From Nymphaea colorata (lineage: Eukaryota; Streptophyta; Magnoliopsida; Nymphaeales; Nymphaeaceae): a stretch of 64,000 bases of DNA. Made by a program: the position numbers and the translations under genes. Shown one piece after another: positions 51,531-62,796 of the stretch. The notes under the pieces were generated by a model. The model was given only the letters and a program-made list of their open reading frames with translations. It did not search any database and was not told the DNA's origin. Where the stretch lies: NCBI RefSeq assembly GCF_008831285.2, contig NC_045138.2, positions 22,789,934 to 22,853,933 of the forward strand. The letters run 5' to 3'. How positions within the stretch are numbered: the first letter of the stretch is position 1; each line of letters starts with the position of its first letter.

Positions 51531-52576
51531 ATACAATGAATAAGCATCCCAGATCGACTAATTTGCTGGGAGATGAAAGCCTACTAAAAAAAGGAACCAC
51601 CAAAAAAAAGAAAGGAGCTGACACTGGTGGTGGGTTGGCTATTGGAGTGGTCAACTCTGTAATTTATGCGTTGAGTAGCGGACAAAGTGGTCAAAACGTG
51701 GACCTCGCGATGGACGGCGTCATTGCAGCTTGTTGCCGGAGAGAGTGGTTGGTGGTTGACAAGGCGCCGTAATTTGCTCGATGACAAAAAAGTCGATAAT
51801 GCCCTCAGTCAGTGTCCCGTATGACTTTCATGTTCCAACAGGTTCCGACAAAACCGGCAAGTCCGACCGCCATCATCATCAACTTAGATGATGAGCACAC
51901 AAAGTTTTTGTTGGCTGATATTAAGAATGTTGTTAAATAGATCGCATCATAATCTAAATTAACTACAATTTATCCTTCAAACAATATGCTCCATGTGTCA
52001 TCCAACTTGAAGAGTACGTTATTCTTTTATGAATCTGCTTCAAAAAAATGTGGCAAGTTCAAGAAATACTTATTATAACATTTTTGTTCTAATGTTTGGG
52101 GGTATATTCATGAGACACTCATGTTATTGTTCAAGTTCATCAAGAGTTAAAACAATTTCTTATGAAATTTATACATAAGGGTCCCATAAGTCTCATTCAC
52201 TTATGTATATACACACACAAAACTTGTCCTATTAAAATTAATTACTCAAATAAATTTTTTTCTACAATCTGACCTTACAGATATAATCTTAAGAGTGATG
52301 AGTGATTTGGCGAGAAGTATATGTTGAGTTAATCATTTCTTACTTTTACAATGTCTTAAATACTTGAAAAAATGAACGGTTCTTTATAATATCAAACTTT
52401 GATAGTAGAAATGAACAATTTTTTATAACAAAAAATTGAGCTAAAACCTGATTTATATAAAATTAATGTCTATAAACACCAAAATTTTTACATTTTGTTT
52501 AAAACATTTTTTAACACAAATTTAAGAGGTTTGGTTTTTGTCACTTCTCCAAGCGGTTTGGTAATTACAATTATTC

Positions 52577-52690
52577 TATAATATATATATATATATATAT
52601 ATAACACCCACCCACCCACCTATACACTGACGCATTTATATAATCACAACAATCCATGTTCTATATATGTGTATATATATATATATATAT
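52577..52690. repeat. Two (AT)n microsatellites with a CCCA run
   Basis: AT runs at 52577-52603 and 52672-52690, with short CCCA repeats between them. A segment with AATC(A/G)CAACAATCCATG occurs after each run. Confidence 0.9.
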
Positions 52691-53832
52691 AATCGCAACA
52701 ATCCATGCTCTAAAAATATTCAAATGTGTGGATTTCTCCATTCAAGTTTGGACGGTCATAACTTTCCCACGTCACACCACTCAATACATTGCATCAGACA
52801 TTGTCTTTAATCACACCCTCCCTATCTATTCTCTGCTATTTGTAGTAGAGTAAAATGAATGAGTCTCAACTAAAGTATAGTGCTTGCCAACTTCAAGTCC
52901 CAGACATTAGAGCCCACAAAAATCAGACTGGCTATGCGACTTTCACATGCACAACTGCCTAACCTGCTACACTAACGTCACTAGGGTTAAAGATTCCATT
53001 AATTCCAGTGCAGTGTCAAACTTGCAGACTCTTGTGAGGCTGCGCACGCCTGAACTGTGCGGCCCATGACTGGTCAAAAAATGTCGAGAAAATTTACTAT
53101 CAGCGGTTAAAAACATAACCTCACGAGGGGATCAACTTCTGCCACTAACTATTTAGATGGCAGCAAGCTACCAACGTCTTGGTATTGCTTAAAACTGAGG
53201 AAAAACAGAAGGAAGAAGATCAGGAAAGCCACAAACGAGATGACGCCGGCGATCATGGCCAGAGATAGAGAAGGAGAGACGTACGAGGGGGAGAACCCGT
53301 CGAAAAGATACTTTCTGCTTTCTTTTTTTACTTTCAATTAAAATACGAGAGAGAGAGATTGTAGCCATCTTCGGTCTCCATGCACATGGGGCTGGCGAAG
53401 GCGAATCTTTGAGAGTGGAAGGGCCAACCGTGGCCCACGCCAGCATAGAATTTTTGTCCTCTTTCTCTCTCTCTCACAAGTGTTAGGTTATGGGAGCTCC
53501 CGCTTCTATAAAGTTGCGCAGACTCCGTCACATCATTGGATGGAAACACACGAAAAGTTAAAGAACATATGCTGGATTTCATATGAATTATAATACAAAT
53601 TTTTCCAGCTTGCACGTCAATATTTTCAAATATACTTGTTTAAGTAGTGACCGCCGTAAGGTTGATTATGGTTCAACACAAGTCATACGAGCATCCATTG
53701 GATACTTGTTCGTCATTTTAAGGATCATCCAACCCTAATAACCTTTATTTTTTTTTGATTCGGTCTTCCTACATGAGCCTTCCAATCTATGGATAAGCTA
53801 TGTTTAAATACAAAGATTATGAGGACAACAAA

Positions 53833-54190
53833 TGTAACTTAACATTTTAAATATTTGATATTGAAGAAAAGGAGAAAAGAAGCACACAAAAAAATTTTAA
53901 CGTGGTCCAACTCTAAGAATCAAGATCCAAGAAGGTGTTGTATATCTCACATTATGTCTCCATGTTTAATACTTTGACAACCATCTATCAGTTTGGCAGT
54001 TTCCTTATTTTGTGGAGACTGCCCTTTTACAAAATTTATCTCCTGTAATTGATGAAGTACACAAATTCTCTTTGATATCATTATTTTCTTGCTTGGCAAG
54101 ATGGTCACATGAATCCTCAATGCAACTTTCTCAACACCATTCTCTTTTTCAATAGTAGCTAAACTCGCCAGCTAGCATTGATCCTTATTA
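53833..54190 (-). repeat. Copia LTR, 3' copy on the minus strand
   Basis: Aligns with 54987-55345 over its length, with shared blocks CCATGTTTAATA, TCTCTTTGATAT, ATGAATCCTCAATGC and TTGATCCTTAT. Clearly diverged, so it is an old insertion. Confidence 0.75.
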
Positions 54191-54896
54191 TCCCCCCTCG
54201 AATTGAACATGTGAGGTGCAACACTGAGCTTGACCCAAAGAGCTTCAAGTACAGCAAATTGAACATGAGCAACAAATAAGCGATTATGCTGAATGTGGTC
54301 TCTGATAAAACGAATATCCACTTCAATATGCGTAGTATGTTGATAGAAAACCGGATTAGCACAGACTAAAGTCTCTTTCTTTGTACCCCTTGGCCACAAG
54401 CCTAGATTTATACCTATCAATGTTGTTGTCGGCCTTTCTTTTAATGAGAGCTTGATACTCAACATTCATAGTTCTTTGCCCATGTGAAATCTTAGAGGCA
54501 GTGGTGTTGGTGGATGAGGCAAGCGAGACGATGGTGAAAAGGAAGGGGGTGCTGGATCTGTGGTTGTGTCGAGGGAGGAAGCAATAATAGGTGAGGTTGT
54601 AGGTGATTGTATAGTGGAAAAGAGATATAAATAAGATCCAGATTGGGTGATGTAGGCAGACTAGGAGAAGATTGGTGGGGTTGAAAGAGAAAACTGTCTT
54701 CATCAAACACAACATTGCAATGCATACATATTTTAGATTGGGTTAGATCATGACAAAGATATTCTTTGTGCTTAGAAATATAACCCAAAAAAAGTGCATT
54801 TTGTACTACAAAACTAAAGTTTATGGGCATTATAGGGAAATAAATGTGGTTAGCAAGCACAACCAAAGGTTTTAAGCAACTTGTAGTCAGGGTCAT
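54172..54896 (-). pseudogene. Copia Pol remnant (integrase tail, RT start, RNase H tail)
   Basis: Read on the minus strand. ALFLGYISKHKEYLCHDL and NVVFDEDSFLFQP match the copia integrase C-terminal segment (VFLGYSxxxKGYxCxD, HVVFDE). KADNNIDRYKSRLVAKGY matches the start of copia reverse transcriptase, and NPVFYQHTTHIEVDIRFIRD matches the RNase H end (NPVFHxRTKHIEIDxHFVR). The pieces lie in different frames and most of reverse transcriptase between them is missing, so no functional protein can be made. Confidence 0.85.
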
Positions 54897-54986
54897 GACT
54901 GAAAAAAAGTTGATATGGGCTTTTTATGTTGATGACAAGAGAGGGTAGTCTATGTCCAAATATTTATATAGAGCAAAGAATATTGG

Positions 54987-55345
54987 TGTTGGCATCCAAA
55001 CTCGTCGAATAAAGAAAAATATACATGAAACACAAAGAAAAAAAGTGGTTCAACTCTAAATAGAGTCTACATCTATGGAGGTGTTCTCTTTCACGTTTTA
55101 TATATTACATTCCCATGTTTAATATTTGTTACAATCATCTATCATCTCGACAGATTCTTTTTTTTTATGGAGGCTATTCTTTACACAATTTATCTCTTTT
55201 AATTGAGGGGTCACATGGATTCTCTTTGATATTGTTATATTCTTACTTGACAAGAAGACCTCATGAATCCTCAATGCCAGCTTTCTTAATGTCATCCTCT
55301 ATTTGAATAGTAACTGAACTCGTCAGCTTATATTGATCCTTATCA
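54987..55345 (-). repeat. Copia LTR, 5' copy on the minus strand
   Basis: Runs TGTTGGCATCC to CCTTATCA on the plus strand and is the partner of the repeat at 53833-54190. Confidence 0.75.
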
Positions 55346-58300
55346 AATATAATATAAGATATCTCATAAAGAAAAAAAGAAGAAAAAAAAACCCATGACT
55401 TCTCAAAGCAAAAAAACAAAAACCATGAGAGAAAACATCAATTAACAGCCGTCAATATCAAACAGTGGTTCATCTATAACAATTGATAAATAGAATTCAT
55501 CTTTATTAGTACCATAACATTAAGGAGTGGTAGAGGTTCTTTGCTGATATAGTGATTTGTCCCCAGACCATGCTAGACAGTTTTTTTCTTCTTTTGTTTT
55601 TATTTTTCCTTTGTGGTGTTAGAGCATTGATCCTTCTGCTTTGCTTAGGTCTTCCCTAATAGCTAAGTCTCAGAACTCTACACAAAATGCTTCTACCTAG
55701 CTTTATCCATGTAATTTAGGTGTGGTCAACTTTTCCTAGAATTGCATCAAACCTTCATTTCATCTTATTTTGCAAGTCTTTCCTTTATATTAATCTATCC
55801 AACTTCATGATCATGTACATTGTATCTCTCAATTTGGTAAATTACCAAACTTTGCCTAACTCAATTCATGCATTTTACAATATATAATCAGCCTCCTTTA
55901 TACTTAGCTTGACAATTCTTTAGTTTCAACACCCATATCACATCTTTCTTCTCATTTTTATTTTTTCTTTGACTTTGTTGGGTCTTCATTTGTCCCAAGT
56001 TGATCACCAACCTTTGATTTATTTCAGAGTATTTTATTCTTTTTAACCATTTGACACATGATTTTCAACACCTTCATTCACCCAAATTGATTTATTGCTA
56101 TGAAAACCATTATCTACCAATCATATTTCTATAACAAGTTTCTTTCTTCATGAATTGCACAAACCCTATCGCAACTTCTTGTCATTAAAAACAAATCCAA
56201 AGAATTTTTTGTACCTAAGTTCATGAACTTAACATTATCTTGTATTTCCATCAGCAAAAAACATCACAATCTGTCTTGACATAATCTTATCTGTTTCCTT
56301 GCACCAAGGCAATTTTCATTATTTTTTTTTCACACCAATGCCTACCTAGTACATCAATCATCTATCTTTTACGCAGTACATTGGGTCATTTGTTTTTATT
56401 TTGAATATTTTGATGCATTTTCAAAAACTACTTTCTTCTGAAATGTTTTTCCACAGGAATTGTCCAAACAATCTTTAAATCATTGCTGTCCATCTAAAAA
56501 TGTTGCATAACCAAATTAAAGCAACTCAGCTGCTAACTTGAGGATTTGATCAAGAGCAACTAGGCTCAGGGTAATCTAAAGCTAGCTCAGCCACACTAAG
56601 CAAAGGAATCTTGTGGAGCAAGCACAACTTTGCCATTTGGCCAATGACTTTTCAAGTCAAACCCAACTGTTAGGTTGGGAATTTTGATAATCAAGTTCAA
56701 AATCCAGCTTTTGGTGAAAACAAAAACTTTAATGTAAGGAACTTAAGGTGATAGGGAGTTTTTTTATTACAACCAATATATGAACAATAGGGTCTCGCTT
56801 CATGCTTCTACAAAGATACTAGTGTTAATGAAGGTTCTTTCCAAGCAATGTCACTTGTTTTTCCAACAACTTACTTAGGAAAAAGGTTAAACCTGAAATT
56901 ATGGACAAAAGAGCAATCCATGCATGTAAAGAGTGAAACTTGCAATGCAAACTGAAGCAACCCATTTAGATAAGAGGCTAAACTTGAACTCAATTTTGGC
57001 AAACTCGTGCAAGTAATGAGTTTAAACCTGCAACATAAGTCCAAACAACTCATTCAAATAAGGGGGTTAAGCCTGAAATACAATTCCTACGTTTTAATTT
57101 TTTAAAGTAAAATTTTGGTTGATCAAAATTGGTGGTGCTTATCTTTGCCACCAAGCACGACATACATCGGCTTAGCAGCAAAAAAGGGCATATGTAATCA
57201 CTCCAAAATTTTCAAAAATTTGTACTCAATAATTTTTTGAACATTTTATGATAAATTTGAAACGAATTTCAGATTTTCAGCTTCAAACACTTAATTTCTC
57301 ATAATTCCGATCAATTTCTTCTTTGATTTGATTATTAACTCTATTCGAGACTTATTTGGATATAATTTTAGACTTTGGAAACAAATTTCCTTTTACATTT
57401 GATTTTTAGTGACTCTTCCAAGAGCTCAAATGATTTTAAAAGTATTTCTTCGAACAATTTATTTTTAATATTATTTCTACATTTCAGTCTCAATTTTCTA
57501 AAATTGATATCATTTGGGGTTCATCAAAATACCCCCCGGGCTATAGTTCTTCCTTGAGGGCACAATATTTTAAGCCAAATATCATTTAAATGTTATGGTT
57601 TGGGAGTTATCTGCTCTTGCTGCCTCTGACGGACTATTGCAGTATCTAACACATGATCTAATTTCGTTAAAATCCTTCTTAATCTTATGAAAATTTTGTT
57701 TAATTTGAACACCCATGCATGTAGAATTTAGGATAACACCTTAAAATATTGGAATATGCAAAGCAAAAGATTAGTTCTTCGTTGGGTTATACCTAATAAA
57801 GGCGTTGGGAATGGCAGGACCTCGTACCAACAGGGGAGCCACTTTTTTTCTCTTTTTAAAATAAAAATTACATTTTTTTGAAGCACTCTAAAAACCAAAA
57901 TCAATTTTGAGATGCAAACATAGCCGTAAAACCGTTCAGCCACCCTAAAGATGAAATCCTGGCTTCACCCCCAGATACATCGCCCTCTTGCACATACTAA
58001 TCATACTTCTTTTTCAGAGTCTCCTCTACATTCATTGAACTGCTTCTAGCCTATCTAGAGTATGTACTTTCGCATAATTGAATTAATAAAAAATAGCTAG
58101 GCGAAAACCTGAAATATACTTGGTAACCTACTACTGATGCTTGGTCTCCATCCACGGTTTTGACTCACAATGAAATTTCATAGTATGTTCTATTGTAGAT
58201 CTTGAGTCCAAATGAAGACTAACATATTCCTTGTATGTTTTCTCTGTTTGATTTGACGAGACAAAATTGGTCTATATCAGTCATTGTCTCTCATCGCAAG

Positions 58301-59822
58301 CTTACATCGACCATTTTCCTTTTCACTCATACTATTTCTAAAGCTGAGTCACCTAGTATATGCTAATCCTCTTAATCTGGTTGATTGTAAAGGAGCCTTG
58401 ATGTTGCATGTCAAACCTGCTCAGGTGGTGGCAATCTAGTGCTCGTGAGGGATCTAGACAAAGGGTTTCCGTTGCTGAGGCCCTTGAAGAACTGAGGGTT
58501 GAGGAATACTGGCTGGATATGGTTAGTTTTAGGTTGAAACTTTATTGTGGGTTGGATCTTGGTTTGAATGTGGGTTTGAGTGTAGTTATCGTATGGGTTT
58601 GAATTAAGATCCAGGTTTGGGTTTAGACATAGGCATAGGCTCGGGTTTGAGTATGGGTTCAGAGTTTGATATAGAGATTGATTGTCTAGGTTTTATTGTG
58701 GATCTTGGGTTGAACTCAAAGGGAACTCCATTGGTTTTGTTCCTAAACTATCAATCAGACTTCAAATCGACTTTTGTGAGTAAAAGGCTCAGAATGAACT
58801 CAACCTAGGGCCCACAATGTTGGCTGCAATATCAAAAAAGAAACTTCAGATCCATTCGGGGTTCAGAATGGGGTCTTGGTGGATTTCAAGCCAAGGGATG
58901 CGACTGGAGAATAGTTTGCATATTTGGTTAGTATGTTCTTGCATGGGCTCCAATAGGATTGAATGAGGTAGGGTGGTTCGGATATAGATCCGTAGCCCTC
59001 AAATGCATCTTCTTGACATTTTTTTCTATTTAGGATGGTGATTTGAAAAAATTTGAAACATGAGCAGGTATTTGTAATTTAGATAAAACTCAAGTATGTT
59101 TTAAAGTTTTTAACCCTCTAGCACCTCTCCTCTCTAAGTTCCATGAAAATAACAAATTTACTTATGAAGCTGGTAATAACTTAACAAACTAAATGAATCC
59201 ATAGATCAGGCCAACATTCAAGCTGCGATGTTCAAAGTTGCAAGGGAAAGAAAACGTTACTGGACATTAGCCTCTTGAAATGACCGGTTGAGACGCAGCA
59301 TGAAACCTACCTTATCAATTCAATGCTGGGGCCAATTCTTTATTGAAACCATATGCCCATTCAAAACTTTTGAGCCCAACATAAGGAGAGCCACACAAGC
59401 AGAACAAAACATCCAATTAATAGTTTAGATGGGTGTAGTATAACTGGTTGAATTGATTGACAGATGAAAGTGTGATTGTTAATTCGATTGCCGTTAGTGA
59501 TATTGCAAGTGGTGGATGCGCGACACTTTAGTTGACAGATATTCTGCTTTCTATCCAAATCTCAAAAAAATCTTAGACCTTGAGAATAAAGGAAAAAGAA
59601 AAAAGAAAACAGACTTGAACCAAGTATCACTACAAATGTCAACATTTAATTTTAGTTTTACTTTTCATGTTCACAAAAAGAAAAGAAAAAGGTCCTACAC
59701 CTCTCTCCCTCATGTGAAAACTAAAAAAAACACATACATACAACAAAAGGCGTTCTCTCATACTCTCACCATGCATGCAGGATATATCAAAGTACCCCTC
59801 AAACGTAAAAACTACCACCACC
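55346..59822. other. Spacer without recognisable genes
   Basis: A/T-rich sequence with only short open frames. A MITE-like right end (CCTGGCTTCACCCCC) is near 57958-57972. A G/T-rich irregular repeat is at 58540-58690. Nothing else was identified. Confidence 0.5.
58540..58690 (+). repeat. Irregular GGTTTG-rich repeat
   Basis: Many variants of GGGTTTGA, GGTTTGAAT and GGGTTTAG follow each other, sometimes with GATCTTGG or GACATAGGC between them. The repeated Leu-Gly pattern of the overlapping frame is a result of this and is broken by a stop. It is probably a decayed minisatellite. Confidence 0.6.
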
Positions 59823-59849
59823 CCTCTCTCTCTCTCTCTCTCTCTCTCT
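59823..59849. repeat. (CT)n microsatellite
   Basis: About 13 CT units. Confidence 0.95.
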
Positions 59850-60039
59850 AAAAGATATTATTTTCCTTTCAACTCCAAGTTGCTCTCTACCTACCCACAA
59901 CTTTGAAAGATCCGCCACTTTATCTTTCACAGAAGGATGGAGGACCATCCCCACAGGATCTGCATGCCCGAAATCTTCACTTTTCCGTAGATCACACAGA
60001 AAGCGGGCGGTACTGCTTGCCCTTTCACACTTTTCAAAC

Positions 60040-60190
60040 CCCCCCTTTCAAAATTTTAACAAAGACCTAAATGTAGTTTTTTATATATTTTTATAAAAAT
60101 TAATTAAAATTAAAAAATAAAAGAGATCAATACAAAAATTAAAAAAACAAACTAGGTTCCGTGTGGGCAACTGCTCACACACGTAGCCCA
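60040..60190. mobile_element. MITE fragment of the GTGGGCAGTTGCCCAC family
   Basis: An A/T-rich stretch followed by the core GTGTGGGCAACTGCTCACAC at 60161-60180 and ACGTAGCCCACACC. The left end is not clear. Confidence 0.45.
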
Positions 60191-61371
60191 CACCTTCACT
60201 CGATAGATAGATAAATCGAAGGCACAAAAGTAAAACTTTGTAGAATTACCTCACGCAGTGGCTCCCATCATTTTCACTTTGTCGCCCACACTCACGTGGC
60301 TTGTCTACCATGTCTCCCACCGAATCCAGCCAATCTCATCATAATGCCTCTCCAGCCCAACGGTAAATTTTCACTGCGCTCGTAATTAAACTCCACTGAC
60401 ATCTAAACGCTGCCACTTTATCAGTGCTTACCGACGCGTCGCCGAAAAAACAATTCATAAATCGATAACTTTTCATCCTTTTTAATTAATTGCACAACAT
60501 CATCGGAAAGCACGCCGAGATCTTCAAGGTTCGTTTCGAATCAAGCTAAACTGTACCAAATTCTTGGGTTTCACCAACGTTTTTCTTAACGTCCATATAT
60601 TTAATAGCCAATGGTTGCCCTCACCATTTTTGCAGCATGAGTAATTTTATGAAATACCATTCAATTTAAATGTTGTGCATGTCACTATTTTTATTTCACA
60701 AATAATTACAAGAATCAAATATGTCTAAAACGCACCAATCAGCCCGCCCAACCAACAATTTGCACACCCCTATTCACTATACGTCGACAATTTATGCAGC
60801 TCATGAGTTTAATTAAGCGCTCTTCAAAAGGGGGGATTTGAAAGATAAGTATGGATAGAGCCCGCTATAAAGGTGTAAAAAAGAAAGAGGCATATGATCC
60901 AGCAGCATTGGGAGAGCCAAACAGAAGAAAGGGAAGGCACGTTGGCCCCTAACTTTTTAAAAGCTATGCTGAAAGCGGAGATTTATGTAAAATATTAGCG
61001 CCACTTTTCAATTAAGAATTTAATTATATATTAGTGCTCCTGTGACCAACTTGTCTGCACCCCTCATGTCATCGACAGCGATTGAAGGCGCGAAGAAAAA
61101 ACCTAAACGGTGGTAGGCACGCAGGCCAGATATTGATCACAATGGTGGAAAAGGAAAGGCTAGAGAGGCTTTAGAACGTAATCTTGTTTTCTTTTTCTTT
61201 TTTTTCATTTTAAGGTCTGGAGATAACTGGGGCTTTGACAGAAATAGCGTACTGCATAATGCATTCTGAAATCATCTGTGCATGTGATCGTGATGTGTAT
61301 ATCTCTTTGTATTTATCAGAAGATTACGACGGTGAAAGATATCTCATGACTCTTGTGTTCGGTGGGACAAG

Positions 61372-61520
61372 CAGTGGCAGAGTCACAGGTGCTTTGATGC
61401 GGGCAAATGCCCACACCATCTCCCACAAAATACCTTTATTTTTATATTGATGTCTTCGAATATTTTTGACTATTTATATTTATTGATGCCCCTCTAATTA
61501 TGAAAGTTTTGAATTAGTGC
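61372..61520. mobile_element. MITE fragment of the GTGGGCAGTTGCCCAC family
   Basis: Starts CAGTGGCAGAGTCACAGG, with the decayed core GCGGGCAAATGCCCACACC at 61399-61417, in the same orientation as the copy at 43366. The right end is uncertain. Confidence 0.5.
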
Positions 61521-62223
61521 TCTTCCAGGAAAAAATTTGTACATCCTCTACTGGGAACAATGTTTGCACTGTGGAAAAACCTTCTACTTCTACAATCCCA
61601 ATCGCTCGAGGACACTAGAGTTTTCAGTTGCCGCTTCTCTCTCTTTTTATTCATCTCAAGTTTCGTATATCTATCTTCTGCAACCACCTCTTACGAGAGA
61701 AAGTTGTGTCCACCGTGCAAATGGTATGCAGTAAACGAGAGATTTATTAAAAAGAAATGTCTTCCATAGTTTTTTTTCACCTCTTACTGGTCAGTTGCAT
61801 GCGGTTTCGCAACTTGTTGTGAGTTGCTTTGCAGGTTCGGACCTTGCCCATCGTGGGCAGATCCAGATGTACAAGATCCAACAGCCTTACTCCCTATCCT
61901 GTGCTCAAACACTTCTTTGAAAGCTCTTGACATGAAGATGGACGTATAATTGGCTCCTCCACTGGTCTTTATTAAGTAGACAGCTTCAATTACATGAGAA
62001 GAACCAGTACAGATTTCACGGCAACCCATCACTACCATCCATGGATAAGCCGCCTCGAACAAGCGTTTCTTGAAGGAATTTCTGGCTGAAAATGGTCTGT
62101 TCTGGTTTGGCACCAACTGTTAACTTCTTTGAGAACAAATATTGGCTTTCTTCTCTAACTCTGCCAATTTTAGACTTTAGACAGATTAACTTATCATGGT
62201 TCATTCAGTAACTCTGGATCTGT

Positions 62224-62405
62224 CTGTGGCGGAGCCAAAAAGTTCTGGCTAAGGGAAATTAATTGTTTTAAGTTTTAAAATTTAAGAGGAACTTATATAC
62301 ATAAATAAGCAAAAATAAAGAAATATTAATATGCGTATAAATAGGGCAATTTTTGTGAGCTGGTGTGGCTATGGCTCCTTCAGCTCACACCTGCCTCCTC
62401 CACTG
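62224..62405. mobile_element. MITE of the GTGGGCAGTTGCCCAC family (core decayed)
   Basis: Left end CTGTGGCGGAGCCAAAAAG, A/T-rich interior, then GAGCTGGTGTGGC, GCTCACACCTGCC and CCTCCTCCACTG at the right end. Confidence 0.55.
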
Positions 62406-62618
62406 CACCTACAGACCATGGCTGCAGTCTGATCTATATTCCCCATAAGGCCATAAATGTCAAGCAGCAACCCTTCTAAGATAAGAATTCATTTCTTTTC
62501 CAGATATAAAGGAGTTAAAAGGAAATTAACTAGTTGGAATCCCATTGAGGAGTCCATGTCTGCACTTGGGTTTGCTTCAAAAAATGCACAAACATGAGTT
62601 TTTTATGTGAGTGCAAAT

Positions 62619-62796
62619 CAGTGGCGAAGCCAAACATATTTGAATGGCAGGCACTAACACTTTAATTTGAAACTTTTAAGGAGCAGCCAATAAAGAAATA
62701 AATAAAAAACATGAGGTATGAATATGTAAATAAACACTTTATATGAGACTGGTGTGGGCAGTTGCCCCCACCAGCCCACATGTGTCTCGGCCACTG
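62619..62796. mobile_element. Best-preserved MITE of the GTGGGCAGTTGCCCAC family
   Basis: 178 bp from CAGTGGCGAAGCCA to TCTCGGCCACTG, which are imperfect inverses. The core GTGTGGGCAGTTGCCCCCAC is at 62752-62771. The heptamer TGCAAAT lies directly left (62612-62618) and again 3 nt beyond the right end (62800-62806), a possible target duplication. Confidence 0.65.

Larger units (their letters stand above)
42051..53832. other. Spacer rich in MITEs, no convincing gene
   Basis: Contains at least nine miniature elements (listed separately), a dispersed repeat (48050-48790) and microsatellites. The longest open frame, near 45415-45707, has no ATG at the listed frame start, no family similarity that I recognise, and runs into a transposon at 45710. 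Two related segments with CATTCCAACG and GAATGTGATTT lie near 49176 and 49300. Confidence 0.55.
53833..55345 (-). mobile_element. Internally deleted Ty1/copia retrotransposon with both LTRs
   Basis: Two diverged direct repeats of about 358 bp flank about 800 bp whose minus-strand frames match copia Pol. The repeats read TGT... to ...GATCCTTAT(C/T)A on the plus strand. A purine-rich tract (GAGGGGGGA on the minus strand) lies just inside the left repeat, as expected for the polypurine tract before the 3' LTR. The remaining Pol pieces are the integrase tail, a few residues at the start of reverse transcriptase, and the RNase H tail. Capsid, protease and most of Pol are gone. No clear 5-bp target duplication remains (ACAAA against AATAT). 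Confidence 0.8.

Noticed and set aside
53149-53446. Small minus-strand membrane peptide (segment AMIAGVISFVAFLIFFLLFF)
   Set aside because: The frame has no ATG at its start (TTG), competing frames cover the same DNA, and no family was recognised. The hydrophobic stretch may be chance.
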